Shown here piece after piece: positions 1 through 9,459 of a DNA stretch of 53,306 nucleotides; the first letter of the stretch is position 1, and every line of letters begins with the position of its first letter. The notes beneath the pieces are model-generated. The model ran no database searches, was not told the origin of the DNA, and saw only the letters and a list, made by a program, of their open reading frames with translations. The DNA comes from Chondrus crispus (taxonomy: Eukaryota > Rhodophyta > Florideophyceae > Gigartinales > Gigartinaceae), in assembly GCF_000350225.1 (NCBI RefSeq), contig NW_005178929.1:218837-272142 (forward strand), written 5' to 3'. The position numbers were made by a program, and so were the translations under genes.

Positions 1-200
1 CCCCCCCCCGTGCTGCTGCCAGCCCGGCCACAGCGCGCGCGTTGCCCCCCGCGTCCGAGGCGCGGTGCGCGGCGCCATGCAGAGCGTCGGCGCGACGCCG
101 CCCCGACACGTTCCGCACGCCGGATAAAAAACATCGCACGCTGCAACGCCCGCCACCTCCCGCCGCCGTCCGTATGGTGCACGCCCACACCATCCATCGC

Positions 201-308
201 CCCCGTGCCCGAGGGAGCACCGGCCCTCGCCGCGGTGCGCACGCCCCTTCATGCCCCGTGCCCGAGAGGGAGCACCGGCCCTCGCCGCGGTGCGCACGCC
301 CCTTCATG
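201..308. repeat. Two-copy tandem repeat, unit about 53-55 bp
   Basis: Two adjacent copies of a GC-rich unit beginning CCCCGTGCCCGAG and ending CCCCTTCATG occupy 201-253 and 254-308. They differ only by a 2-base insertion (GAG against GAGAG). The high identity shows a recent local duplication. No coding role is evident. Confidence 0.85.
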
Positions 309-1145
309 CCGCACCCCGCGCCGCCGCCAAAAACCCCCCAACCACGTGGCGACCCCGACCCCAAAGTCCCCATTTCTCAATTCAACGCACACGTGTCTTC
401 CACCCGCTTTTTTCTCTCCATGTACGCGCGCACACGCACGCTACCAAGCCTGAAAACGTCATCGGCGCCGGCCGGCTGTTCGCGCGGGGCCGCGTCCCCA
501 CGAGCGCGCGCCCCGGACGCTGTTTGGTGCACCACATGATGCATGTTTGGTCCTCGCCGGAAGACAGCGGCCCGGCGGTGAACGGGGGCGGTGAACGGGG
601 GCGGCGAAAAAGTGTCAGACAAAAAGAGCCCCGCCGCGCGTGTTATGTTTCCGGAGATGTACGCTATTTACACGTAGCATCGGGGATGCCCTTCTCCGGG
701 CGCCGAAATTGTCGCAACTTTTGGTATGAGCTCCGGCGATGGCCGGGCGACTGGACTACTGTACATCTATGATCGTACAATCCATGGATTGTACGGGATT
801 GTACGGTACTGTAGAAAGAAAAAAAAAAAAAAAGAAGAGAAACAATCAGTTGCGCGCATCAAGCCACGAGAGGTCTGTTCATGTCAGAACATGACATGTG
901 TAATGCTCTGACGAGTCGCGTTTTGGAAAGGGCCAACGGCAACCGCCGCTTGCCGCACATACGGAATACAGTACAACAGGGTGCCCACTTCACCTGCACA
1001 GCTGCCAGGTGTTCACAGCTCACTCGCTACTTCCGCCACACTTTCCGCATTCACAAAATAACCACAGTTTTCTTACCTTACGATTCGCGGAAAACCGTTC
1101 GTACCCCCCCCCCTACGCATAAATAACACTATGACATCCTGAAAT

Positions 1146-1216
1146 CAAACGGGACAAATTCGACACCACCAACCCATGTGGGTTGTGGCTTGGTGCTGTC
1201 GAATTTGTCCCGTTTG
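1146..1216. repeat. 71-nt foldback hairpin with 20-bp perfect outer stem
   Basis: The left arm starts CAAACGGGACAAATTCGACA and the right arm is its exact reverse complement, ending CCCGTTTG. The interior adds imperfect pairing (ACCACCAACCCA against TGGGTTGTGG), so nearly the whole segment can fold back. No matching target-site duplication is visible on the two sides. It could be a minimal inverted-repeat transposon remnant or a small-RNA hairpin; the sequence does not decide. Confidence 0.7.
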
Positions 1217-1547
1217 TGTTGTGGACAACATATCACTTGCTCTAGCTAGTGCTAGACACTGCTGCTGATTTCCCTGGTCCACATTGTTTTGGCAAATTGC
1301 TGTTGCTCCTAAGCCCTCAAATCAGATCATTTTTCAACTTTCTTTTTATGCACATAACTCAACTACTGCACAGTATACATGACTTTATACTCAGTAACAA
1401 TCGACAACGTACTCTCCTCACCGCAATTCAACTCTGCGTTGCGGCACACCACAACCCTGCCAGAAATGCCCCCCCTCCCAATCATTTTTAATAACAATGT
1501 CTGCCGAGGAACCGCTTATACTGTACTTGTACCTCAACCTTTGTTTC

Positions 1548-1916
1548 TGTCGTTGGAAACCTTCTTTGCTCTCTGCGCACGAGGTTCTCGTCGTACAATC
1601 GTCGAGAAGTAAAGGCTCGTGCGGGAGGGGGTGTGGAGAAAAAGGAGAACAGGATGTTGGGTAGAGGGGTCTCTTCCCTTCTGTCAAAGATACGCATAAA
1701 ATGCACTTTACTTCGATAGACCCAACTGCCTCCTCTACTAGTGATGAGGATCGTACCCAGGTATATGTGATGGACTCAGTCTCGTCGGCGCTAATCGCCG
1801 ACGGACTGAATGTAAATTTCTTATTATTTCGAGTCGATCTCGATCTCGTTTTGGGCTGACGTGTGACCAATTATCTGTCGAGTATCTCGAGTCTCCAAGA
1901 CCTCATAAGTCCGACA
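1548..1916 (-). repeat. Copia 3' LTR
   Basis: 369 bp, TG...CA ends, same length as and about 98.6% identical to the copy at 8925-9293. It lies downstream of pol for the minus-strand element, so it is the 3' LTR. The antisense ORF starts 102 bp beyond its inner edge, so this LTR could act as that ORF's promoter in reverse orientation; this is inference. Confidence 0.95.
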
Positions 1917-2018
1917 CTCCCTCAATTTTCATTCCTCGTCCGCCACATCTCCTTTGCGTATCGGTTGTGACTGTGGCTCGGGCACGGGCTAGACTTTTGT
2001 TTCCTTGTTGAATCAACG

Positions 2019-3684
2019 ATGACGCCGACAGTCCCTTGGCCACAGTCGTCGACTATGCGTGTAATGCAGCCCCAGCAACAGGGGCGGGCTGCGGCAGGTT
2101 CGAAGGGACAAGGCGTTACGACGCCAAATTATTCTGTCGAAAACATCATGTGCGGAGATGACACCGACGTTCCAGGCACAAACCGACGAGTGGAAATCGG
2201 GGAGTTTTACGGCGCATCCAGTTACCAGAACGGGCTCGAGTCTTTCTTCGATATCAATATCGACACGTACCGTGCGCCGGGTTCGAAAGATGTACGTTTC
2301 GCCGTGCGCGCAGAGACAGCTCTAGCAAGGAGCAGTGGGAATCTTCCTCGGGCACCCAATCCAGGCATTCACTAACGCAATTCCCGGCGTGCGACTACAA
2401 TTGTCCGCAACAGTCTCCGTCGTTGGTGCTTAGAGAACCCTGGGTTTTCTGTCTGTAAGTGCGGCCCTGGCGCCCGCGTGTTCAGTTCGGCTGCTAAACA
2501 TTATTACGTGTCCAACTCGAAGTTGATTATGGCACGCGGTCCAAAGAGCAAATGTGTGCATGCAGCAATCGTAAACGCCATGAATTGTCTTGCGGGTTGT
2601 GACTCAGCCTTGCATCTTTCAACTCTCCTGGACAAAGTCAAGGTACCGATCCAATCCATCGGGAATTTGCAGCGTATTTTGCATAAAATTTCGAAGCATT
2701 TCAATTTTCAAAAAATCAAGGATGAAAATTTCAGGAAGGCAAAATTGACGTGGCTAGCTAATGTATATCATGGGGTTTGGCTTGTGCGGATGAGAGCAGG
2801 TAACGACCTTGACCACTGTGTTGTTGTAGATGGTGCGCTGAAGTGGGTCCTGGACAGCGAGGAGAAGCATCCAATGCACCTTGTGGGATAACTCCTCTCC
2901 GCCCTGGGTCAGGTGAGAGGCCAAGGCTTTAGCGAGGGAGCACGCGGCGCGGACGCGACGCGCCAATTGAACCGATCGGACGAGCTCGCGAAAAGGGAGT
3001 GGCTCACTGGCCGGTTACGCGCAGTCGCCCCGTGGTGCGTGAACGGGAGCGACCGGTAACGGGTTAGAAGCCAGCGCGCGCGACAGACAACCGAAAACGG
3101 ACGTACGTAGGCGCGAAAGGGACGGGGGCGAGCTTGCCCCTGTTTACTGGTGGGGACGGGTGCCAGGTCTTAACCCCGCAGAGGGACGCCTTGGACACCT
3201 GTCCCAGTACAGTAGTACAGTACCTGCCGCCTAGTGCGTGCCGGGTACTGTACACAATTAAAAAACTAGCGCCATAATTGCTACTACCGCACGGACGCTG
3301 CTACTACACGTGTGCACTACTGTACACGCGTGTTGCTTACAGACTACCGCACGGACGACACGTGTGCTAACGCGCACACGTAACACGCGTAGACTACCGC
3401 TCGGACGACACGTGCACTGCTGTACACGTACGCCAGATTACGACCGCTCGGCATGCGCGCGCGCTCGCTACACGTGGGCACAGCCTCCCACGTGTATACC
3501 GTATACGGCCGTCCGATGACCTCCGCGCGCTCGCGCCGGTCATTATACTACACACCTCTCTGCGGATGCATTGCGTGCTTGTGGTGGAGACGGTGTGCAG
3601 GGCTTGTACATTGCCGAAGTCCGCGAGTTGTACGACTCAAAGGTACCCAACAGTAAGGGAGTTGTAGAAGTTGATCATTGTTAA
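2019..3684 (+). pseudogene. Antisense papain-like-fold ORF of the Copia element, broken
   Basis: One reading frame runs on the plus strand from ATG 2019 to TAA 3682-3684, interrupted only by a TAA at 2373-2375 and by an inserted solo LTR (2882-3552 plus its 5-bp duplication). Leaving out the 676 inserted bases keeps the frame, giving about 330 codons. The central part shows a Cys in a CVHAAIVNA context (codon 2553), a His in DHCVVVD (codon 2814) and an Asp in VLDSEE (codon 2853). This order and spacing resemble papain-like cysteine peptidases. The N-terminal 120 residues are not recognised. The ORF is convergent with pol and shares the TTAA stop at 3681-3684 with it, and it fills almost all the space between pol and the 3' LTR. 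Peptidase activity is inference; the present copy cannot make the full protein. Confidence 0.6.
2882..3552 (-). mobile_element. Solo Gypsy-type LTR inserted in the Copia antisense ORF
   Basis: A 671-bp segment starts TGTGGGATAAC and ends ATACTACA, flanked by the perfect duplication CACCT (2877-2881 and 3553-3557). It aligns in reverse complement with the 569-bp LTR at 14349-14917: shared stretches include CGGGTTAGAAG, the GTTTACTGG region, TCTTAACCCC and GACACCTGTCCC. It is a diverged relative left after LTR-LTR recombination. Part of it (about 3285-3440) is an imperfect tandem array of ACTACCGCACGGACG-type units rich in CACGTG and GTACAC words. Confidence 0.88.
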
Positions 3685-6600
3685 ACAGAGCTTGGGAGGT
3701 CCTTTCGGACAATCCATTGTTCCGGTTGAACGTCCAGTCGGCCTGATTCAATTACGTCGCGCAATACGGCTTGGTTCATCTTCTTTGTCAGACCGTCGGC
3801 TATGTTGTTAGAACTTCTCACAAATCCAATATCAGAAATGGTTTTATCCTTAAAGCCTTGTCTTGCGGAAGCAACGTCCAACATCATTCGCTTCTCTGAG
3901 GTGCGGGATCCTTCGGAAATGATGTCGAAGACGGATTTGCTGTCGGTAAAGAGTTGCATTGGTACTTGCTTTGACAATATCATGCCCATTTCATTGGCTA
4001 GTGTTGCCGCGACGTCAAAAAGATCGCTAAATGCAATCACTTCGCCTGCCATTGATGACCTAGTCACTCTTCGAGATTTGTACGATTTGAAATGTATGGG
4101 AACAACGGAACCTGTGTGGTCCCCAAGCAAACAAATGTTGCCAAGCTGAGAAGAGAGATCTGAATTATTCGCAAATGATGAATCCGAGAAGCCGATCACT
4201 TTCAATGTGTTCATATCAACGACGGGAATTTTGAGTGATACTCGATTATTCACTGCGTATCGAGTAGCACGATTGAGTCGACGAATACATTCATCCTTTT
4301 CTGTATCGAATTTCTCAGCGGTCACTTGGGCGAGTTGGGACATTTCAAAGAGGCAGTCTGGCCTTGTGTTGGCCAACCAGGCCAGCCTCATTCTCATTGA
4401 ACGGAAACGAGAGAAGGAAGCGTCAGGAGACAAGTCCTCGAGCTTTCTTAGATACGCATGTTGCTCTTGTGTGATGGTACCGTCCTTTGCACGACTAAGT
4501 GAAAAGCCAGTGAACATACAAGGTAAGCTTTGGTCCTCTGTCATTTCGAACTTCTCGTTCGTCTTCTTAGAGAGTTTTTTGAACGAGGCGTCGCCTGCCC
4601 GAATGATATCATCAACATATCCTCCAGATAGGCCTTTGAGCAATCCATCCTTCATCAAGACGTAAAGTGCTGGGTCAGATCGGAGAGCTTTCATCCCTAA
4701 GTCTTGTATGTGATGCTTGTCCAAAGTGTCATGCCAAATATCTCCCGACTCACACAGACCATATAAGGGCTTTATAAGTTGGAGACACTGCGACGGATGT
4801 AGCTCAAACTCAGGGACGGTATTCATTATGAATACTTCACGTGCCAAAGGTTCTGCAGATTGGAGATATGCTTGGCGAACATCAGAAGTCCATATGTTGA
4901 AGCCGTGTATCCCAGCTAGGGCCAGGAGTAGTCGGATGGATTGGGGCTGAAGAGTTGATGTTGTGTGTACCATCATGTGCTTGAATCGGTCTCGATGCCC
5001 CCCGATTACATATCTAGCCTTATATTTGATGTTCCCGTCCTCAGTTGACTTAAGAGCTAGTACAAATCGTCCAGGAAGGACGTTTCCGTCAGGAGGGATT
5101 TCTTCACGCAATATTACCTTAAAGGTACCGCGTTCCAGCAAAGTTTTGATCTCCTTGCGCTTTGCCTCGCCCATTTTCTTGGAGCGAGATCGGGGATCAC
5201 CTTTGTCAAGAATCTCGGTGAGATGAACTTCGTGATCATTCGGTGAGGAGAAGAAGTTGAGACCTTGACCTAACTGTGTGAAAAAGGAGTGTGCTATGGT
5301 TTCTGGTGCATGGTAATGCTTCAATTGTGCTACATTAAACGGTCTCGCAGCTCCAACTCTTACATCCTGGATGAATGCAAGCTTCTTTGTCTCTTCCACG
5401 GCAAGGACTGTAAAGGGTCCTAACCATTCGCCTATGCGGTTGTCGACTTGCTTCTCCCTCCACACGAGCACTTGGTCTCCAGGTTCGTAGACACGGTCCC
5501 ACGCTGGTGGAGTAGAATGTTTCAGAGCCCTCTTCACCCGTAGTTCTGCCATGTGTTTCTCCATCTGAGTTCTTGCAAGATGTGCCAATTTAGCCCGGCT
5601 CGCAAGGACGGCTCTTTCGTTTGGGGTCTCTGACTTGGTATATACCTTAGGGAATTCTCCAAAGACAAGAGCAGATGGAACAAGTCCTTCAGGGCCCAGG
5701 GTGTCATTCATGGCTTTGACTGACAAGGCCAAAGCCGTGTCGGGGTCAGAAGTCGGATGCTCCATCATTATCTTCCGATAAGTTTGTCTGAGGGGTTGAT
5801 GGTATCGCTCACAGAGTCCAAGACTTGAGTGGGCTTCTATCCCAGTTCTATTCACTTTTACATTAGACACAGCACCAATGTTGATGAATAGCGGTCCAAA
5901 TGCGCTCCCTTGGTCGACTACTATTCGGTTGGGTAGACCTGTGTAAATCGTCGCCCAACATTTGAGTATTGTCGCCCATATTGTCTTCGTTGAGACGTCT
6001 GGGAGGAATTGTGCTGCAGAGAAATGCGTACCTTCATCTACAATATGCAAGACCGGTTTTCCATCGATGTACACGATATCTAAAAGTATTCTCTCATTGA
6101 AGCGGACGTTCTCTGCTCCAAAAGATACCCTGAAACGTGATGGTGCGTTCTGGACCCTTTGACAAGGATCGCACCTCTTTGCGAGATCCCGTAACGTTTC
6201 CAGAGTACCAGGGGTAGCTTCTTCTGGTCGAGAACGGCGGAGAGAATTGAACAGCTTCTGAGCTGACGGATGAAAGAATTGTTTGTGTAGTTTTTGAAGT
6301 TGTGTTCTGCTGAAGTAGATATTCGGTGGGAAGTACATTTTGGCGAAAATATGATTGCTTTTAGCCCTGTACAGGGGTACGGACCATTTATTAATGTAAC
6401 ATATCCTTCCTTTCTTATTCTCGATCCTTTTTCGCTTTGTCAGACGATTCGCGACAGTGTCTGCGATAAGGGATTCCCGGTCCAAGATGTCCATCCTAAG
6501 TAAAGCTGGAATGTCTGCTTGAACGACATCAAGGTGCACGTTGATAGGAGCAACACCGAAGGGTGTCTTAAGTGGTATTGTAATCTGTCCAAGCGACTCA

Positions 6601-6773
6601 AAAGTGGTTTCGGCAAAGCCGAAACGGTTCTGAAACGGTGGCTGTGAGAGATTCGGAGATCTCAAGTCTTGTTGGGCGAATATCCAAGTCAGCTCTTCAT
6701 GTCCTATGACAGATTTCGGTGCTCCAATGTCAATGCAAAAGCCTTGATAACGGCAACGGTTATAGTTGTTCAA
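3681..6773 (-). CDS. Copia pol polyprotein (PR-INT-RT-RH)
   Basis: About 1030 residues without a stop. The frame stays open a few dozen codons upstream of 6773, so the listed start is not a true initiator; expression as an overlap with gag by frameshift or internal initiation is likely. Domains in order: retropepsin with DIGAPKS (about residue 16); integrase with a zinc-binding H...H...CDPC segment (about 160-210) and catalytic D, D and E in LLDIVYID, VVDQGSAFG and LCERYHQ; reverse transcriptase with SDVRQAYLQ, KPLYGL and the active site YVDD (about 717); RNase H beginning FSDSSFANN (about 860), with a TDSKS motif. No lesion is visible. The stop codon overlaps the stop of the antisense ORF. 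Confidence 0.95.
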   Translation of the reverse strand: MNNYNRCRYQGFCIDIGAPKSVIGHEELTWIFAQQDLRSPNLSQPPFQNRFGFAETTFESLGQITIPLKTPFGVAPINVHLDVVQADIPALLRMDILDRESLIADTVANRLTKRKRIENKKGRICYINKWSVPLYRAKSNHIFAKMYFPPNIYFSRTQLQKLHKQFFHPSAQKLFNSLRRSRPEEATPGTLETLRDLAKRCDPCQRVQNAPSRFRVSFGAENVRFNERILLDIVYIDGKPVLHIVDEGTHFSAAQFLPDVSTKTIWATILKCWATIYTGLPNRIVVDQGSAFGPLFINIGAVSNVKVNRTGIEAHSSLGLCERYHQPLRQTYRKIMMEHPTSDPDTALALSVKAMNDTLGPEGLVPSALVFGEFPKVYTKSETPNERAVLASRAKLAHLARTQMEKHMAELRVKRALKHSTPPAWDRVYEPGDQVLVWREKQVDNRIGEWLGPFTVLAVEETKKLAFIQDVRVGAARPFNVAQLKHYHAPETIAHSFFTQLGQGLNFFSSPNDHEVHLTEILDKGDPRSRSKKMGEAKRKEIKTLLERGTFKVILREEIPPDGNVLPGRFVLALKSTEDGNIKYKARYVIGGHRDRFKHMMVHTTSTLQPQSIRLLLALAGIHGFNIWTSDVRQAYLQSAEPLAREVFIMNTVPEFELHPSQCLQLIKPLYGLCESGDIWHDTLDKHHIQDLGMKALRSDPALYVLMKDGLLKGLSGGYVDDIIRAGDASFKKLSKKTNEKFEMTEDQSLPCMFTGFSLSRAKDGTITQEQHAYLRKLEDLSPDASFSRFRSMRMRLAWLANTRPDCLFEMSQLAQVTAEKFDTEKDECIRRLNRATRYAVNNRVSLKIPVVDMNTLKVIGFSDSSFANNSDLSSQLGNICLLGDHTGSVVPIHFKSYKSRRVTRSSMAGEVIAFSDLFDVAATLANEMGMILSKQVPMQLFTDSKSVFDIISEGSRTSEKRMMLDVASARQGFKDKTISDIGFVRSSNNIADGLTKKMNQAVLRDVIESGRLDVQPEQWIVRKDLPSSV

Positions 6774-6901
6774 TTTCGTTGCATGAATGTGAGTCGCATC
6801 GACTTCGACGGGAGATTGTTTGCGCCTCGGATGAGTGGTGCGATGGGAGGCTGCCCATCGCGCTGGGCGGCGAAGTTGAGGCTGATTACTTCGTCGCCGA
6901 G

Positions 6902-8473
6902 TTAAAAATCCTGCCCATCGATGTTTGTGCCGTAAGGAGTATGTCCCTCAGACATGGATGATGATAAGTGATGGGTGAACCATTCCTTATCTTCCTCTTC
7001 AACGGCAGCAATATCATGAACAGGATTGTCAGACGTTAATGATTCGAACAGGTATACCTCGTGTGGTTTCTTGCTGAAGTGGACGTGCGGGTCTGTTGCT
7101 TCATTGTCGTGTGTCAAATTGTTTGGGGTATCCGTCGATTGAGGGAGGTCTTGAGTGAGTTCTCCCTCCAGGGCTGCGACAAAGTCAGACATGACATGTA
7201 CTGCCGATTCGCCATTGACCATCCGCTGACGCACCTGATTCCGAATAGATCCGGCTTTGCATCGATGTCCCGGACGCCATGCCACACGACATCTATGACA
7301 TTCGTTCCGACGTCTGCTCTCTTCGAAAGTACGATTTGCGGGAGAAGAAGCAATGCCCGGGCGACCAATATTCAATTGTTGTCCACCCTTGAATCCTCCT
7401 CTCGGAGGGTACTTCTGCACATACTTCGGGTTGCGGCCATACTGTTGTACGAAAATGTCGTCTGAGAAAGCATGTCGGATACCCGTAGGTCTCCTGGATA
7501 CATTGAGTATCTCTTCCTCAAGTTGCATGTTCTCACGGAGTGATGTGATAAATCCATTGAATGAGTATTGCGCAGTGACAATATTACTTATGGGAGTCTT
7601 CGACCAAGAGTAGCACAATACAGCGTTGCGCAAGTATCCGATCTTGTGCGGTTCAGATCTAAAATGTGGAAGGCATTGTGGTGACATCTCTTCGATCATG
7701 CTGACAACCTTAGTCAGGCCCTCAGTGGATGAGGATAGCTCATGTTCCGACATTATACTGTTCATTCTTAACGTAGACAGTATTCCATATACTTGGATTT
7801 GGCGTGCGTTGCTGTTGAATTCTGTCACCATCATCTCTGCCATCTGTTCAAAAGACATATCATCTCTAGCGTTGTTGAAGAAGAATGTCCTTGCCGGTCC
7901 ATTAAGAATGTTAACAAAGTAGTCTGCCTGTTGCGAAGTAGACAAGCGATGTTGACGTGCACATATGTTGTAGTCGCTAAGCGTCATTTCGATTGACTGA
8001 GTCAGGCCACCGGTAAAACGGTTATCCTTGAAGTGCTGAAATACATAGTTTGCCTTTCGAGTGTCTTCTCTCACATCTACCGAATACGGAAGGGCAGATT
8101 CGACCCCTGCGACAGTCGTAGACGGTGAGACAGCACCATTTGTTTGATTACCATTACGAATGCCATGTTCCGCTCCTGCAACATTGATAGCTTGACGATG
8201 ATGAGTATGCTGGGAAGTTCCATTACCTCTCGGAGTGGTAATAACATTCGGTATCGAAGACGGAGTGTCACCGGAATTGCCCCTGTTGTCCGCTGGTACG
8301 ACTTGTAGTGTTGCTTGGACACCTGCAGTTAAAAACACGGGTGCTTCAGTTGCAGCACTCCTTTGTCTGGTTAGGAGGTTGGGTGATCTCCGAGTACGAC
8401 GATACGTTCCCACAGCGGTGCTAATAGTATCGTGAGAGCACCCTAAGAAGTTTGTAAACCAAACGTGTGTCAT
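6902..8473 (-). CDS. Copia gag (capsid/nucleocapsid)
   Basis: Structural polyprotein upstream of pol and in a different frame. I took the first ATG (8471-8473, MTHVWFTN); the frame is open to about 8570 but has no earlier ATG, giving about 523 residues. The N-terminal 130 residues are low-complexity. A capsid-like helical region follows with FKDNRFTG and ARTFFFNNA, typical of Copia gag in placement. A zinc-knuckle-like segment CHRCRVAWRPGHRC lies near the C terminus; its spacing (C-x2-C-x8-H-x-C) is not the usual CCHC. An acidic tail follows. It forms the virus-like particle and binds element RNA, by family knowledge. Confidence 0.88.
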   Translation of the reverse strand: MTHVWFTNFLGCSHDTISTAVGTYRRTRRSPNLLTRQRSAATEAPVFLTAGVQATLQVVPADNRGNSGDTPSSIPNVITTPRGNGTSQHTHHRQAINVAGAEHGIRNGNQTNGAVSPSTTVAGVESALPYSVDVREDTRKANYVFQHFKDNRFTGGLTQSIEMTLSDYNICARQHRLSTSQQADYFVNILNGPARTFFFNNARDDMSFEQMAEMMVTEFNSNARQIQVYGILSTLRMNSIMSEHELSSSTEGLTKVVSMIEEMSPQCLPHFRSEPHKIGYLRNAVLCYSWSKTPISNIVTAQYSFNGFITSLRENMQLEEEILNVSRRPTGIRHAFSDDIFVQQYGRNPKYVQKYPPRGGFKGGQQLNIGRPGIASSPANRTFEESRRRNECHRCRVAWRPGHRCKAGSIRNQVRQRMVNGESAVHVMSDFVAALEGELTQDLPQSTDTPNNLTHDNEATDPHVHFSKKPHEVYLFESLTSDNPVHDIAAVEEEDKEWFTHHLSSSMSEGHTPYGTNIDGQDF

Positions 8474-8924
8474 GATCGAACGGTTGCTGGTATCAGTAGA
8501 ACTCAGTTCTAATGCTGTGCTCAAACCGTCAAGAACACCACCAAATCCATAGAGAGTGGCAACATCCCGTTACAAAGCAAGAGGGAACAAAGGCGCGCGT
8601 AGTAGTTCCACAGTCAGAATGTCCTCAGGTGACGGCATCAAACTCTTCATGGCTTCTCTCACTTCATCAATAGGGGGCATAGTTACACCCGCAGAACTTC
8701 CCGATTCGTCGGCTATGGGGTACAGGTTGAGGGTATAGAGAGCTACGTCCCGTAGTTGTTTTCAATGTTCAGTAGTGGGCTCTACTATAGATGCAGATCG
8801 CTTGAGGCGCTGGTACCGAGCATTCACTTGAGCACGGGTAGCGGTAGGCATGGTGGTCAACCACTAGGGAACAAGTAGATTCAAGGTAAACGTATGAGCG
8901 AAGATAAGTATCCAGAATCCGGAT

Positions 8925-9293
8925 TGTCGTTGGAAATCTTCTTTGCTCTCTGCGCACGAGGTTCTCGTCGTACAATCGTCGAGCAGTAAAGGCTCGTGCG
9001 GGAGGGGGTGTGGAGAAAAAGGAGAACAGGATGTTGGGTAGAGGGGTCTCCTCCCTTCTGTCAAAGATACGCATAAAATGCACTTTACTTCGATAGACCC
9101 AACTGCCTCCTCTACTAGTGATGAAGATCGTACCCAGGTATATGTGGTGGACTCAGTCTCGTCGGCGCTAATCGCCGACGGACTGAATGTAAATTTCTTA
9201 TTATTTCGAGTCGATCTCGATCTCGTTTTGGGCTGACGTGTGACCAATTATCTGTCGAGTATCTCGAGTCTCCAAGACCTCATAAGTCCGACA
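8925..9293 (-). repeat. Copia 5' LTR
   Basis: 369 bp with TG...CA ends, followed by the GTTTC duplication at 9294-9298. It should contain the element promoter on the minus strand. The sequence immediately inside (8524-8924) is a leader without a supportable gene. No primer-binding site beginning TGG is seen directly at the LTR edge, so priming may use an internal tRNA cut, as in other Copia elements; this is not shown. Confidence 0.95.
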
Positions 9294-9459
9294 GTTTCTT
9301 TCACTTCTTCGTAACCAAATTCACAATTCACAAAGTCGCACATACTTTCAACTTCGAACAATTCTTCGCCTTTCATTCTACTCACCAATGCCATCCCCCA
9401 TGCATGTTATCCCAAATTCTATTGCCCGCGAACACATATGTAAAGCTTTACCGTATGTA
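9294..9459. other. Short spacer between Copia and the Tc1-like element
   Basis: 166 bases of AT-rich sequence with no ORF or repeat that I recognise. It begins with the Copia target duplication GTTTC and ends with the TA duplicated by the Tc1-like element. Confidence 0.6.

Larger units (their letters stand above)
1..1547. other. Left flank without a recognisable gene
   Basis: The first 700 bases are extremely GC-rich and are open in several frames at once, which is what low-complexity GC-rich DNA gives by chance. The predicted peptides are Pro/Arg/Ala-rich with no domain I recognise. From about 740 the sequence becomes AT-richer, with an A tract at about 819-835 and several TACAGTA/TACTGTA words. 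Two structured items are listed separately (201-308 and 1146-1216). Nothing else in this stretch can be supported as a gene; it ends at the TSD of the Copia element. Confidence 0.6.
1548..9293 (-). mobile_element. Ty1/Copia LTR retrotransposon, nearly complete
   Basis: A 7.7 kb element with two 369-bp direct LTRs, both beginning TGTCGTTGG and ending TCCGACA, flanked by the perfect 5-bp duplication GTTTC (1543-1547 and 9294-9298). On the minus strand the order is 5' LTR, leader, gag, pol (protease, integrase, reverse transcriptase, RNase H), an extra antisense ORF, 3' LTR. Integrase before reverse transcriptase defines the Copia order. A purine run lies next to the 3' LTR (about 1917-1930). 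The LTRs differ at about 5 positions by eye, so the insertion is fairly young. A solo Gypsy LTR (2882-3552) is inserted in the 3' part. Confidence 0.96.

Noticed and set aside
2455..2485. GTAAGT and a following TTCAG as a tiny intron in the antisense ORF
   Set aside because: The distance is about 30 bases, too short for a usual intron, and the in-frame stop at 2373-2375 lies 5' of the GTAAGT, so splicing would not remove it.
3802..5226. Several plus-strand ORFs opposite Copia pol
   Set aside because: They are shadows of the pol frame without motifs and are not arranged like genes, in contrast to the antisense ORF at 2019-3684, which lies outside pol.
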